A DNA stretch of 57,700 nt from CAYWRO01 sp964460345 (GTDB lineage: Bacteria; Planctomycetota; Phycisphaerae; Phycisphaerales; UBA1924), in the NCBI GenBank assembly GCA_964460345.1, contig CAYWRO010000017.1:1-57700 (forward strand), given 5' to 3'. Positions 57,617 to 57,700 of this stretch are shown here, piece after piece (position 1 is the stretch's first letter; each line of letters starts with the position of its first letter). The notes below the pieces were generated by a model. The model had not been told where the DNA came from. It worked only from the letters and a program-made list of their open reading frames with translations, and searched no databases. The translations under genes and the position numbers were made by a program.

Positions 57617-57700
57617 CAGTTGAGAGTGGACAGTTGAGAGTGGACAGTGGGGAGGGGGGAGGTGAAGAGGTGAAGAGGTGGGGAGGTGAAGAGGTGGGGA
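57617..57700. repeat. Short tandem repeats upstream of atpG
   Basis: A 14-bp unit CAGTTGAGAGTGGA occurs twice (57617-57644) plus a partial copy. Then five 8-bp units alternating GGTGAAGA and GGTGGGGA (57661-57700) run to the window edge. Confidence 0.85.

Overview
The window is GC-rich DNA (roughly two thirds G+C by eye) from a bacterium that looks like a member of the Planctomycetota, most likely class Phycisphaerae. Supporting signs are three large secreted proteins with an almost identical duplicated dockerin-like tag (core DVFDLLAYLDLWF), Cys-rich GACC repeats, a surface protein with an N-terminal LEQRTLL motif, three pseudopilin-like proteins with the FTLIELLVVIAIIALLV leader, and many genes without a Shine-Dalgarno (SD) sequence. 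A 100-N gap flanked by an identical 55-bp sequence shows a short-read or metagenomic assembly. No rRNA, tRNA, CRISPR array, transposase or prophage gene was seen.

Layout. 1-4.9 kb: start of glnS (cut by the window edge), ada, a pentapeptide-repeat protein coupled to a site-2 protease with CBS domains, a secreted ABM-like protein, an AhpD-like protein and a DUF488 protein. 4.9-23.3 kb: an envelope/secretome block with a Cys-rich dockerin-tagged protein, a pseudopilin and its membrane partner, a 1127-aa five-repeat dockerin-tagged protein, a ROK sugar kinase, a double GT2 glycosyltransferase, a CAP-domain surface protein, a 1010-aa protein with an internal dockerin-like module, and a PEP-CTERM-like protein. 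Strong intrinsic terminators separate several of these. 23.3-28.4 kb: a membrane polyferredoxin-TPR protein interrupted by an artefactual gap, tryptophan 2,3-dioxygenase, a 21-bp minisatellite and an SDR with degraded catalytic residues. 28.6-35.8 kb: dnaX-ybaB-Nudix operon, a TPR-like protein, a phosphohexomutase, a degenerate HD-GYP protein and a PTPS/QueD-family protein with the PTPS-III motif. 35.9-44.9 kb: polyphosphate kinase, a Ycf46-like AAA ATPase, psuG, a PilZ protein, a secreted transglutaminase-like protein, two small proteins and kdsA. 45.0-57.7 kb: a non-catalytic M16-like protein, a UvrD-type helicase-nuclease coupled to rsmD, tandem pseudopilin paralogues, rarA coupled to a two-repeat lipoprotein, lysA and atpG.

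The most general signal concerns gene starts. Thirteen genes, nearly all cytoplasmic or housekeeping, have a TAnnnT -10-like hexamer placed 5-8 nt upstream of the start codon and no SD (a fourteenth, the M16-like gene, has a 4-nt spacer). That is the geometry expected for leaderless transcripts. The secreted and surface genes almost all have a good SD and room for a 5' leader. Other points worth checking are the PTPS-III motif, DnaX without its zinc cysteines, a ROK kinase without its zinc motif, the homogenised dockerin-like tags and the minisatellite between tdo and the SDR gene.
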